DNA of 40,315 nucleotides from Dehalococcoidia bacterium. GTDB lineage: Bacteria > Chloroflexota > Dehalococcoidia > Lucifugimonadales > Lucifugimonadaceae. Within the stretch, counting starts at the first letter, position 1. Every line of letters begins with the position of its first letter. A program made the translations under genes and the position numbers. A model generated the notes under the pieces. The model searched no databases, was not told the origin of the DNA, and was given only the letters and a program-made list of their open reading frames with translations. Below are positions 17,131 through 25,221 of this stretch, piece by piece. The DNA is taken from contig JANQQP010000026.1 in assembly GCA_028285005.1 (NCBI GenBank), forward strand, positions 1-40,315. Direction: 5' to 3'.

Positions 17131-17760
17131 CTAACCCGTCACATACTCCACGCTGTTCAGGATCAACCGCTGGAACATCGGCTGCTGCTGGCTCGAACCG
17201 GCATGACCAAGCGCAATATTCGCTACCTTGCCATCGCCATAGTTGTGCGACCAGCCAAGCGGTTTGTCCTCGCCCTCGACAACACCGTGCATGAACACAT
17301 CGATGCCGGGCTGAATGTCCAGGCCGCAGTAGCACTCATCGTAAGTCCAGAAGTCGGTCACGCCCTGCGCAAGTGGGTGGTTCGGCTTGTCAACGAACAC
17401 CTCGAACCAGCCGAAAGGCGGGTGCCAGCTCTCGCCGAGCACCCAGCCGCCACCAGTGATCTTCTTCATCTCAGACCAGTCCGGGCACGAAGCCGCTGAG
17501 ATGTGAACCGAGACCAGTCCTCCGCCGTTCTCGACGTAGCCCTTCAGTCCACCTCGCTGGCCGTCGTCAAGATCGTTCGAAGTGTCAGGCTGACGCAAAG
17601 TGTTCATAACGACCGCATCGAAGCCATCCAGCGAACCGCCAAGCTCGTCCGCCGACTCCGAAACCGTGACATTGTGACCCGCCTCCTGCAGAAACTCGGT
17701 CATGACGGGTGTCGACTCTTCATACGGGTGCTTCCCGCCGGTTATCAGAAGAAGGTTCAT
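17131..17760 (-). CDS. ThuA-like domain protein
   Basis: The 209-residue protein matches the ThuA family, a class-I-glutamine-amidotransferase-like fold named from trehalose utilisation. Visible features are LLLITGGKHPYEE at the N-terminus, GLKGYVENGGGLVSVH in the middle, and a closing GDGKVANIALGHAGSS. The fold usually keeps no catalytic Cys, and its biochemical role is poorly known. It is often next to sugar or oxidoreductase genes. I start at the ATG at 17760, which has GAGG about 7 nt upstream. An open frame reaching 18060 adds 100 residues without homology that would run antisense into the lipoprotein gene. The start faces the lipoprotein gene across a region that contains a perfect palindrome. 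Confidence 0.85.
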   Translation of the reverse strand: MNLLLITGGKHPYEESTPVMTEFLQEAGHNVTVSESADELGGSLDGFDAVVMNTLRQPDTSNDLDDGQRGGLKGYVENGGGLVSVHISAASCPDWSEMKKITGGGWVLGESWHPPFGWFEVFVDKPNHPLAQGVTDFWTYDECYCGLDIQPGIDVFMHGVVEGEDKPLGWSHNYGDGKVANIALGHAGSSQQQPMFQRLILNSVEYVTG

Positions 17761-17806
17761 CGCAGTCCTCAATTTCTCGGCCGCTGGCCAGGTCCGGGAA
17801 CAAATC

Positions 17807-17821
17807 ACGTTCGTTGAACGT
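17807..17821. promoter_or_regulatory. Perfect 15-bp palindrome in a divergent promoter region
   Basis: ACGTTC-GTT-GAACGT is a perfect 6-3-6 inverted repeat midway between the divergent ThuA-like (start 17760) and lipoprotein (start 17905) genes. Its size and place suit a dimeric repressor, for instance of the TetR or LacI type. No regulator gene is adjacent, so the binding protein is unknown. Confidence 0.4.
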
Positions 17822-17904
17822 TTAGTTGGTAGGGCGAACCTTACACGTGCGATAACGCCGCGCAAAGTGGCCAATAAAGAGCCAGAATCGAATGAGGTGT
17901 GCGG

Positions 17905-19089
17905 ATGAGATTCCCAACGAGAACCACGTTTGTCAGTGTTTTGGCGCTGACCTTCATCGCCGCCGCAGCATGTGGGACTGACAGACCGGCGAGTCAGCCG
18001 TCTGGACGAGACGCCGAAACTGTCATACCGAATCTCGATGCGGCGGCCACGGCCACCCAAACTCCAGTTCCAACGGCCACCCCAACCGCCAACATATCCG
18101 TCCCGAAGCCGGCGCCAACGCCAACTCCAGTCGGCGGCTCGCCCACCCCATACCCAACACCGACACCGCCTCGTCCTTTCATCGATGTGCCCGGCGTCAT
18201 CAAGTCGTTCCCTGACATTCCGCCTCCCAGGGGACGCAACCTCGAACCGCCCTACCTGACCGGCGACCAGATCCTGGAGCGCATCGGCGAGTTGGCGCCC
18301 GGGTTCGTCGGCATCTACAAGTCCGGGACCAAGCTGGTGATCATCCTCAACGATGACTCCCAGATCGACCGCGCCATCGCCGCTGTTGCAGCGTTCTACG
18401 GAGCGAATGAGATAGGCGAAACGGTGCGCATCGAACGTGGCGAGATCGAGTTCCTCGACCTCGCAGCCTGGTACAGGACTGCGAAAGACATCGTCTGGCA
18501 GGTCGGCGGCGTCTACTCATCCCACATTGATGAGCAGAACGGCCTGATCGAGTTCGGAGTCGTGACGGAGAAGACGGCCGAGACCGCCAGAGAGGCGCTC
18601 AAGGGCTCCGGCATTCCAGAAGGTATCGTCGTGTTCGATGTCAAGCCGAGAAAGCTGCTCTCGCAGTACCCCGCCAATGTGCGCTCACAGCCTGGAGTCG
18701 AGATCGAACTCGAAGCGCCAACGGAGGTTCGCCCGGGCGAGACGGTCGGCCTTGCAGTCGTCCTCGTCAACCGCGGCGAAGGGACTGTCGAGTTCATCTA
18801 CAACGCCAGTACACCAGAAGACATCATCCTCTTCCAGGACGGCGTCGAGGTTTGGAGCAACAAAGGCCGGTTCGGCGCATTCACGTTGGCGGGCCGAGTC
18901 TCGGTTCTGGCGTCAGGCGAATCGGTCCGCTTCGATTCGGAGTGGACTGTGATCGACAACGATCTTGAGCCGCTCAGTCCCGGCAAATACCAACTGGTGG
19001 CGGCATTCGACTTCAGTGAAGAGGGTGGAAGCCGCTCACGGCACCTGGTCGTCACTGAACCGGTTGAGCTAACAGTCCCGGGCGACTGA
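17905..19089 (+). CDS. Lipoprotein with Pro/Thr-rich linker and BsuPI-like C-terminal domain
   Basis: The product (394 residues) starts with a type II signal peptide ending in the lipobox AAAC, so it should be lipid-anchored outside the membrane. A linker rich in PTPTP-type repeats runs from about 35 to 95. A middle domain of unknown family follows (about 105-250). The last 130 residues look like an immunoglobulin-like BsuPI (intracellular proteinase inhibitor) domain, with VEIELEAPTEVRPGETVGL, EVWSNKGRFGAFTLAG and ASGESVRFDSEWTV. The ATG at 17905 has GAGGTG six bases before it and is preferred over the GTG at 17899. The gene ends one base from the convergent acetyltransferase gene. Function is unknown; envelope protein binding is inferred. 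Confidence 0.8.
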   Translation: MRFPTRTTFVSVLALTFIAAAACGTDRPASQPSGRDAETVIPNLDAAATATQTPVPTATPTANISVPKPAPTPTPVGGSPTPYPTPTPPRPFIDVPGVIKSFPDIPPPRGRNLEPPYLTGDQILERIGELAPGFVGIYKSGTKLVIILNDDSQIDRAIAAVAAFYGANEIGETVRIERGEIEFLDLAAWYRTAKDIVWQVGGVYSSHIDEQNGLIEFGVVTEKTAETAREALKGSGIPEGIVVFDVKPRKLLSQYPANVRSQPGVEIELEAPTEVRPGETVGLAVVLVNRGEGTVEFIYNASTPEDIILFQDGVEVWSNKGRFGAFTLAGRVSVLASGESVRFDSEWTVIDNDLEPLSPGKYQLVAAFDFSEEGGSRSRHLVVTEPVELTVPGD

Positions 19090-19090
19090 T

Positions 19091-19765
19091 CTAGCCTTCG
19101 AATGCAGATGCGCTTCCGGCGGGCTGTGATGTCAGAGCGCCGTTGGATGTCGCGGCATCGGCAGTCGCCAGTCCCTGCGCCTCAAGCTCTTCCCAGTGCT
19201 CGCGGGTGATCTCCATGCGCAGGAAATCGAACCCGTCCTTGCGAACCTCGCGGTCAGCCACGAACCCGGCCTTCGCGAACGCACGTTGCGCCCTGGCATT
19301 CGAAACCAGCGTGTGCAGATAGATGCGGCGCAGCCATGTGGTAGTAAAGATCAGCTTCAGCATTGTCCGCACGGCGTCTGTGCCGTAGCCGCCGTTCCAG
19401 AAGCTGGTGTCGCCGATCATGATGCCGAACTCAGCCTGCGCAAGCTCAGTATCGATGTCGTAGTACATCGAGTTGCCGATGTGAACGCCATCCAGCGTGT
19501 CGATGGCAAGCCGGACCGATCTTGGCGAAGGGAACTGAAGGTCATCGCGGTGGTACCGCATGTACTCCTTCAGCGTGATCGTGATCGGGCGTGTCGCATC
19601 GAGTGCAGCAAGTTCGGGGTCAACGCGCCAGCGGTAATCCGCCTCGGCGTCATCCATGCGCTTCGAGCGCAGCACCACCCGCTTGCCCTCGACCCTGATG
19701 TTGCGACCGTCCATCGCAGGGTCCTTGAGGAACGGCCAGAGCTTTTTCCAGGTATCTCGTCGCAT
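19091..19765 (-). CDS. RimJ/RimL-type GNAT acetyltransferase
   Basis: This 224-residue acetyltransferase belongs to the Acetyltransf_3 group. Diagnostic segments are VVLRSKRMDDAEADYRWR near the N-terminus, FGIMIGDTSFWNGGYGTDAVRTML (acetyl-CoA loop with the GGYGT P-loop) and LHTLVSNARAQRAFAKAGF near the end. Relatives acetylate ribosomal protein N-termini, amino sugars or antibiotics, and the substrate here is not determinable. The ATG at 19765 has no clear ribosome site. An internal ATG at 19714 follows AAGGA at good spacing and may be the true start. The Ala/Ser-rich C-terminal 35 residues are extra to the family. Confidence 0.87.
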   Translation of the reverse strand: MRRDTWKKLWPFLKDPAMDGRNIRVEGKRVVLRSKRMDDAEADYRWRVDPELAALDATRPITITLKEYMRYHRDDLQFPSPRSVRLAIDTLDGVHIGNSMYYDIDTELAQAEFGIMIGDTSFWNGGYGTDAVRTMLKLIFTTTWLRRIYLHTLVSNARAQRAFAKAGFVADREVRKDGFDFLRMEITREHWEELEAQGLATADAATSNGALTSQPAGSASAFEG

Positions 19766-20233
19766 CGACCCGTTTCAGCCTGATATCGCAGTCTTGTTGA
19801 GCGGCGCTTCGCTCGGCCCGACTACTTGATCTGTGGCGGCCCTGTGCCGGGCAGCCAGTTCAGTGCTACTCGAATGCAGCCTACCGTAACGCACGGTCGC
19901 TGCGCAGGACAAATGACTATGAACTCCTGTCCAAAGGTCCAGCATACCGCCGCGATCTGTCACTCAGTACGAACTGCGTTGTTAGATCGGTCTCACAACC
20001 CTCAGAGTGGCTCCGGCAACTCGCATCACCCTCAATTGCATCTAATCTCGTTAGACGGCTTCCGTCAAGACCATGAGCAGACGAGTTCAGTTCAACGCAC
20101 AGGCCGGTAGAATCGCTCCAAAGCACAGCAGCGCCGCCTTTCGTCGCAAACAGGTAGAATCCCCTGTTGCGCGCCGCGACTCAAACGGTGCTCAGACAGA
20201 CATAGCGGACCAAAAGCGACAGCGGGACCTTAA
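19766..20233. other. Noncoding gap before korA; no gene seen
   Basis: About 470 bases hold no convincing protein gene, tRNA or riboswitch. Only short frames without ribosome sites occur. Two TAGAAT sequences (near 20108 and 20155) resemble -10 boxes and could drive korAB, but no -35 partner is clear. The stretch is less GC-rich than the flanking genes. Confidence 0.5.
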
Positions 20234-21958
20234 TTGCAGAGAGAAGACTTCGTAGTCAGATTCGCCGGAGAAGGCGGACAGGGACTGGTTACCTCGGCCG
20301 ACGCGCTAGCAAGGGCGGCAGTCAGAGCCGGATACTTCGCCCAGACCTTCTCGACCTTCCCTTCACAGATCATGGGCGGCCCGGCCTCTTCACAGGTCCG
20401 AATTTCCAATAAGCCCGTCCTCAGTAACGGCGACCACGTAGACATTCTTGTCGCCCTCAACCAGTACGCATACGACAACCACAACGAAGAGCTCGGCCCG
20501 GACGGCGTGACCATCTACAACGCCGAGGAGTTCGATCTGCCTTCCGGTGGCCAGTACTTCGGTGTGAAGGCCGATGAACTGGCGAAATCCACCGGCAACG
20601 CCCGAGCTGCCAACATGGTGACCATCGGCGCTGTCGCCACGCTGATGGGCTTTCCGCTCGCCGAGATCGACGCCTACGTGACCGAGCGCTTCACGCGCGG
20701 ACGCCCTGGCGACGACGAGATCATCAAGGCCAACATAGAAGCCATACGCCTTGGGGCAGGAGTTGCCGAGGAGTCCGGTTTTAGCGTCGGCCAGCTTGCT
20801 CCTCCGAACGCGCCTGATTACGAACAGATCATGATCACTGGCAATGCCGCGCTGTCACTCGGCGCTGTCGCCGCTGGCCTCGACTACTACGTCGGCTACC
20901 CGATATCACCCGCAACCACCATCCTCATCTGGATGGAGAACAACCTCGTCGGAAAAGACCGCTTCACCTACCAGGTGGCTTCTGAGCTCGAGGCGATCAG
21001 CACCATCGTTGGCGCGGGCTACGCAGGCAAGAAGGCGATGACCGCCACTGCCGGCCCCGGCGTCTCACTCATGAGCGAAGGGCTCGGCCTCGCATGGATG
21101 GCCGAGATCCCGCTTGTTGTCGTCGATATTCAGCGCGGCGGCCCCGCAACAGGACTGCCAACCAAGTCGGAGCAGTCAGACCTTCTCGCATGCCTCCACC
21201 CGGCGCACGGTGATGTGAAGATGCCCGTTCTCGCACCAGGCTCGGTTGAGGAGTGCTTCTACGCTGGCGCTCTTGCGGTCAACTGGGCTGAGCGCTACCA
21301 GGGTCCTGTGATGCTCATGTCTGAATTCGGCCAGGCCGAGCGCGGCGAGAACATTCGCAAGCCCGACGTCTCCGCAGTCAAGCAGGAAACCCGCTCCGTC
21401 TACACCGGTGAGAACGGCTACAAGCGCTACGTCTCATGGGACGGAACTGAAGAGCTACCGCCGATGCCGATTCCCGGCGGCACTGGCGCATACGTCGCCA
21501 ATGGGTCTGAGCACGACGAGATCGGCGACACCACACACCTGCCAAGACACCACATCCGTCTCACCGAACGCCGCTTCAAGAAGCTCGATCTTCTGAAGGA
21601 CGCCCCTAGAGAAATCGAGGGCGACGCTCCGATCGCCATCATGACCTGGGGCTCCTCTAAAGGCCCAGCCCGCGAAGCCTACGAACGACTTAAGGCCGAG
21701 GGTTCCGACATCAGCTGGATCTACTCGGTTGCCCTCAACCCGCTGCCGGACGACGTGCTCGACGCCTTGAAGCAGAAAGAGCTGGTTCTCGTTCCGGAGT
21801 TAAACTATCAGGGACAGTGGGCCGGTCTGCTGCGCCAGGAGGGCGTAAGAGCGGAATCGATAACGCAGTACACCGGACTGCCGTTCAAGCCCGGCGACCT
21901 CGTGGATCTGATCAAGGCCAGGATCGAAGCCAAAGAGAAGGCAGGTGCAGCCCGATGA
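20234..21958 (+). CDS. korA: 2-oxoacid:ferredoxin oxidoreductase, fused gamma-alpha subunit
   Basis: This is the large subunit of a 2-oxoglutarate (or related 2-oxoacid) ferredoxin oxidoreductase, which makes acyl-CoA, CO2 and reduced ferredoxin. Residues 1-185 are the gamma domain (DFVVRFAGEGGQG, then FPSQIMGGPASSQVRIS). From about 200 comes the alpha domain with GYPISPAT (221-228) and GGPATGLPTKSEQSDL (302-317), both hallmarks of the family. The gamma-alpha fusion and 574-residue length are normal for the two-subunit KorAB form. The start must be the TTG at 20234: an in-frame TAA lies directly before it, and homology begins at residue 5. GGGA precedes it. Its stop overlaps the korB start. 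Confidence 0.95.
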   Translation: MQREDFVVRFAGEGGQGLVTSADALARAAVRAGYFAQTFSTFPSQIMGGPASSQVRISNKPVLSNGDHVDILVALNQYAYDNHNEELGPDGVTIYNAEEFDLPSGGQYFGVKADELAKSTGNARAANMVTIGAVATLMGFPLAEIDAYVTERFTRGRPGDDEIIKANIEAIRLGAGVAEESGFSVGQLAPPNAPDYEQIMITGNAALSLGAVAAGLDYYVGYPISPATTILIWMENNLVGKDRFTYQVASELEAISTIVGAGYAGKKAMTATAGPGVSLMSEGLGLAWMAEIPLVVVDIQRGGPATGLPTKSEQSDLLACLHPAHGDVKMPVLAPGSVEECFYAGALAVNWAERYQGPVMLMSEFGQAERGENIRKPDVSAVKQETRSVYTGENGYKRYVSWDGTEELPPMPIPGGTGAYVANGSEHDEIGDTTHLPRHHIRLTERRFKKLDLLKDAPREIEGDAPIAIMTWGSSKGPAREAYERLKAEGSDISWIYSVALNPLPDDVLDALKQKELVLVPELNYQGQWAGLLRQEGVRAESITQYTGLPFKPGDLVDLIKARIEAKEKAGAAR

Positions 21959-22818
21959 GCGCTCGGAACCCCGAATACGACTTCGCGTGGTGCCCCGGAT
22001 GCGGTGACTTCGGCGTACGGCGGGCCCTCGAATGGGCGCTTGAGCAGTTCACCACCGAGACCGAAGTCCCGCCCAGCAATAACGTAATCGTCGCTGGCAT
22101 CGGCTGCTCAGGCAACATGGTCCACCTGCTTGAAGGCGACCAGCCGTTCGGCATTCACGGCATTCACGGCAGGACGCTGCCGATCGCATTCGGTGTCAAG
22201 TCAGGACGGCCCGAGCTGAACACCGTAATCGTGGCCGGGGACGGCGACTTCCTCAGCATCGGCGCCGAGCACATCGGCCCGGCCGCCCAGCGAAATCTCG
22301 ATATCACCTGCGTCATCATGGACAACGGCGTCTACGGTCTCACCAAAGGTCAGAGTTCGCCAACCACCACGCTCGGCGCAACTACTACCTCCACTCCATT
22401 CGGAAAGATAGAGGTTCCACTGCACCCGTTGAAGTCCTACATGACGATGGGTGTCTCCTTCGTGGCATCACACTACTCGAGCAAGCCGCGCGACCTTGCC
22501 AAGTTCATCAGGATGGGCATGGAGCACAAAGGCTTCTCGATAGTCCACGTGCAGTCGCCGTGCACGACCTACAACGACACCTACGACATCCTGAAGGGCG
22601 ACCGCAAGAAGGGCATTCCTGGCACCGCATGGATTGTGCCGGAAGAGCATGACCCGACCAGCCGACAGGCGGCAGATGACCTGCTTGAGCGGCCCGGCGT
22701 GCCACTCGGTCTCATCTACCAGGAAGAACTGCCAACCCTGGAAGACCGCCAGGAAGAGGTGCGCAAGCAGCACCCCGGCAAGTCGGTGGCCGACATGGTA
22801 GAGACCTACGCCGTTTAG
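21955..22818 (+). CDS. korB: 2-oxoacid:ferredoxin oxidoreductase, beta subunit
   Basis: This 287-residue subunit binds thiamine diphosphate and an iron-sulfur cluster. The TPP motif begins GDGDFLSIG (96-104) and ends at Asn124. Four cysteines suit a [4Fe-4S] cluster: Cys13 and Cys16 (WCPGCG), Cys51 (GIGCSG) and Cys203 (SPCTTYN). The HGIHGRTLP segment is also conserved in KorB. The ATG overlaps the korA stop by four bases (ATGA) with AGGTG upstream, so the two subunits are co-translated. No ferredoxin gene is adjacent. Substrate choice between 2-oxoglutarate, pyruvate and branched-chain oxoacids is not settled by sequence alone, although the KorAB form is most often 2-oxoglutarate. Confidence 0.95.
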   Translation: MSARNPEYDFAWCPGCGDFGVRRALEWALEQFTTETEVPPSNNVIVAGIGCSGNMVHLLEGDQPFGIHGIHGRTLPIAFGVKSGRPELNTVIVAGDGDFLSIGAEHIGPAAQRNLDITCVIMDNGVYGLTKGQSSPTTTLGATTTSTPFGKIEVPLHPLKSYMTMGVSFVASHYSSKPRDLAKFIRMGMEHKGFSIVHVQSPCTTYNDTYDILKGDRKKGIPGTAWIVPEEHDPTSRQAADDLLERPGVPLGLIYQEELPTLEDRQEEVRKQHPGKSVADMVETYAV

Positions 22819-22850
22819 GCACTTTCTGCCTCTCGCCGAGCTCCCAACCA

Positions 22851-23139
22851 TGTCATCCCGAGCGAAGCCGAGGGATCTGACGGGAGACGAGCGGAAGCCT
22901 GCTCTCCAGAGGTCACCGGTGGAACTGCCTTGCCCAAATGGCTCGAGGCGGCATCTGCGAGTTGCTGTTCGAACGCGTACTACCTGATGTAAGCCTGGTC
23001 AGATCCCTCCGCTTCGGTCGGGATGACAAATATCTACCCTCTCCCGATTCGGGAGAGGGCTAGGGTGAGGGTTCGTATCTCCCTCTCCCTTGATGGGAGA
23101 GGGATTAAGGGAGAGGGTGATGTCGGCCGCAAGGCCGAC
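22851..23139. repeat. Composite repeat module 3 with 31-bp inverted A units
   Basis: A 31-bp type A unit (22851-22881, starting TGTCATCCCGAGCGAAGCCG) is repeated in inverted orientation at 22998-23028 with two mismatches. This brackets 116 bp of unique sequence, like a small non-autonomous element. Two type C hairpins follow (23037-23059 with 11-bp arms; 23081-23103 with 9-bp arms), then a type D palindrome GTCGGCC-GCAA-GGCCGAC (23122-23139). The second C unit, with tail to 23119, is identical over 39 bp to the copy at 27469. The module fills the gap between convergent korB and the membrane protein gene. Confidence 0.88.
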
Positions 23140-23167
23140 CACCAGCCGACCCATGGCCACCCGCCCC

Positions 23168-23851
23168 TCACCTAACCTCCACCGCACCCTCAACCCCTGC
23201 CACCTCCGGGTCAGCCCCACATCTTCGAAGCTGCTGACGGTAGCTGCGATACATCCAGGTCAAGGCAAAAATCAGCATCAACGCCATCCCGTTCAGCCAA
23301 CTCGCAGCCGCCGTATCGAGCAAGCCTGATTCTCGGCCGAGTGCCCAGTATGCGCCCAGCAAAACCAGATACATCGAGCCGAAAATCGAGATCGCCCGCA
23401 CCTGCCCGGCCGAATTGCCGTAGTGCCTCCGACGCAGCAGGCCTGAGCACAGGTACAGGCCGAACAGGACCGCGTAGCCCTGCAGGTGCGGCAGAACGTC
23501 AGCGCCCGGATTGCCGATTAGCGGCTCGATCGTGAAAAGCAGATACGCGTAGGTCACCACGAACCCGATATCGGTCCAGATCCGCAGCATCTCCGTCGAA
23601 CGGTGCGGGCTCGACAGCCGCACGTCATACGGATACTTCGTCATCGTCAGGTGCCAGTCGATCCAGCTGCGGACCGTCGTGAAGTAGAGGGAAGCGAAAC
23701 CGACCGCGGCGACGAGGTTGGCGGCGGCGAAAGGAGATGCTACGAGATCGCTATTGCGCAGAATCCCCTGCGCAAGAATCACGCCGAAAAGCACCTGTAT
23801 GAGCCGGACGATCTTGTCTGACAGCTCTGCGGCGGAAGCCGAACCGCTCAT
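23168..23851 (-). CDS. Polytopic membrane protein of unknown function
   Basis: I do not recognise a family. The 227-residue product has about six hydrophobic spans: roughly 15-30, 38-58, 92-112, 126-140, 153-170 and 184-202. There is a loop with several charged and aromatic residues (SWIDWHLTMTKYPYDVR) between the second and third spans. Conserved-looking features are the WIDWH loop and a late ALTWMYRSYRQQLRR at the membrane exit. There is no signal peptide and no soluble domain. The ATG at 23851 is the only good start. It is convergent with korAB across the repeat module and has no obvious operon partner. Confidence 0.7.
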   Translation of the reverse strand: MSGSASAAELSDKIVRLIQVLFGVILAQGILRNSDLVASPFAAANLVAAVGFASLYFTTVRSWIDWHLTMTKYPYDVRLSSPHRSTEMLRIWTDIGFVVTYAYLLFTIEPLIGNPGADVLPHLQGYAVLFGLYLCSGLLRRRHYGNSAGQVRAISIFGSMYLVLLGAYWALGRESGLLDTAAASWLNGMALMLIFALTWMYRSYRQQLRRCGADPEVAGVEGAVEVR

Positions 23852-24053
23852 GTCTGGATCCCTGGTGCGGGGAGCGTCCGCGCTGGTTTCGAATGGTCAC
23901 GGCGCATGCCCGCAAGTCCAGCATGCGCCCGGATCAGCCGACATGCATTTCACCGGCGTAACAACCCTGTTTCCGGCGTGTAAAACGTGATTGCTCAGCT
24001 CCGCGTGGAATGATCGGGAAGCCTGCTTCGCCGGACGCTGCGAAAGCCGTCGC

Positions 24054-24587
24054 CTACTCTGCGCCCTCGCGCTGGGCGAGATATTCGGAGAGGACGCCTC
24101 TCAGGGCGACGCGGCCTCGGTGCAGGCGGGCCTTGAGGGCCGAGATGGAGATCTCGAGAACGTCGGCTGCTTCCTCGTTCGAGAGGCCCTGAACATCTCG
24201 CAGCACGACAGCTGTCTTGAGGTCTTCTGGCAGCTCGTCGATCGCCAACTTGATCCTCTCGCCCAGCTCAGAGTTCATCGCGGACGCCACGGGTGACTGC
24301 GTCCAGTCGCTCGAGGGAGCGTCTGGCTGGGCGTCTTCCGGAACAGTCATCTCTTTGCGGCGCTTGTCTTTGCGAAGCCGCATTAGCGCTGCGTTAACGG
24401 TGATGCGATAAAGCCAGGTAGTTGGCTGAGCGTCGCCTCGAAACCGCTCTCGGGCCCGGTAGGCCGAGACGAAGGCGTCCTGAGCTACCTCTTCAGCGTC
24501 GTGCTGGTTGCCCATCATACGGTAGGCGACGTTGTAGACGAAGCCGGAGTGCTCTTCGGCGAGTTGCGCGAATTCCTGATCGTTCAT
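24054..24587 (-). CDS. ECF-family RNA polymerase sigma factor
   Basis: This extracytoplasmic-function sigma factor (177 residues from the ATG at 24587) has region 2 (HSGFVYNVAYRMMGNQHDAEEVAQDAFVSAY, then TTWLYRITVNAALMRLRKDKRR). Region 4 follows, with LPEDLKTAVVLRDVQGLSNEEAADVL and ISALKARLHRGR as the promoter-recognition helix-turn-helix. Region 2 normally begins 10-20 residues from the N-terminus, which favours 24587. An ATG at 24647 or TTG at 24674 could add up to 29 residues. No ribosome site decides it. Divergent from it, 203 bp away, lies a zinc-finger protein that is its likely anti-sigma factor. Its regulon is unknown. Confidence 0.92.
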   Translation of the reverse strand: MNDQEFAQLAEEHSGFVYNVAYRMMGNQHDAEEVAQDAFVSAYRARERFRGDAQPTTWLYRITVNAALMRLRKDKRRKEMTVPEDAQPDAPSSDWTQSPVASAMNSELGERIKLAIDELPEDLKTAVVLRDVQGLSNEEAADVLEISISALKARLHRGRVALRGVLSEYLAQREGAE

Positions 24588-24790
24588 GCGTGGTCGAAAA
24601 CCGAGGGGCGTCCCTTGAGCCTCAAACGGAGAGTGGTTTGAGTTCATATATGAGCATACGAGACTGTATCTCAAACACCATACCAGAGCAGGTTGCAGAC
24701 GACGCCGAGTTAAGCGTGCAGAATCCCGTACCTGTGTACCGCATCAAATCTTGTACGATAGGCAAGGTTCGCCGTCGCTAATGACTGGCG

Positions 24791-25135
24791 ATGGCAAAGG
24801 TAAACACGGTGCCTGAAGATAACCGCTCATGGCTGTCCCGCTTGCTGGGCAGGTCAAGAAACTCAATACCGACTGAGATCGATCCCTGTGACGACCCGAC
24901 GCTTCAAAGCGAGGTTGACTGCGGCCAGGTGCGTGCCAGCGCGTCTGACTACATCGACGGTGACGCCGGTCCGTCGCTGACTCACCGGATCAAGGATCAC
25001 CTCGGCCTGTGTAGCGACTGCAACGGCTGGGTGCGCTCGCTTGCCGCAACTGTCGGCTTCATGAAGGAGCTACCCCAGGAAGAGGTTCCGGACTCGCTGC
25101 GAGAGAAGATCAGGAATATTCCGTCCAAGAATTAG
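24791..25135 (+). CDS. Zinc-finger (zf-HC2) anti-sigma factor candidate
   Basis: This short soluble protein (114 residues) carries the zinc-binding anti-sigma signature His-x3-Cys-x2-Cys (HLGLCSDC, about residues 75-82), preceded by an upstream Cys (DCGQVRASASDYIDGD, about 44). These residues typify the ZAS/zf-HC2 domain that holds ECF sigma factors inactive until a redox or zinc change. It has no transmembrane helix, so it would sense a cytosolic signal. The gene is divergent from the sigma factor gene rather than downstream of it, an arrangement less common than an operon. No clear ribosome site precedes the ATG. A strong terminator lies 20 bp after the stop. Confidence 0.85.
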   Translation: MAKVNTVPEDNRSWLSRLLGRSRNSIPTEIDPCDDPTLQSEVDCGQVRASASDYIDGDAGPSLTHRIKDHLGLCSDCNGWVRSLAATVGFMKELPQEEVPDSLREKIRNIPSKN

Positions 25136-25155
25136 CAGTCAGGCAGAGTCGAACC

Positions 25156-25195
25156 AAAGCAAGAGGCCCGGGTTTTCACCCGGGCCTCTTGCTTT
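25156..25195. terminator. Bidirectional rho-independent terminator
   Basis: A perfect 17-bp stem (AAAGCAAGAGGCCCGGG and its complement) encloses a six-base loop TTTTCA. It is flanked by A-rich and T-rich edges (GCTTTTA on the right), so it can work on either strand. It sits between the convergent anti-sigma and plsY genes, 20 bp from one stop and 26 bp from the other. Confidence 0.92.
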
Positions 25196-25221
25196 TATCA
25201 ACATCTTGGAAGAGCTAGCGG

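Noticed and set aside
17761..18060. A 100-residue N-terminal extension of the ThuA-like protein
   Set aside because: Homology begins at the ATG at 17760 with a ribosome site. The extension overlaps the divergent promoter and the lipoprotein gene.
19775..20233. Short frames of 60-94 codons in the gap before korA
   Set aside because: They overlap one another on both strands, lack ribosome sites and have no recognisable sequence.
22851..23139. CRISPR array or attachment site
   Set aside because: The repeats are few, of several different kinds and partly inverted, with unequal spacing and no cas or integrase gene nearby.
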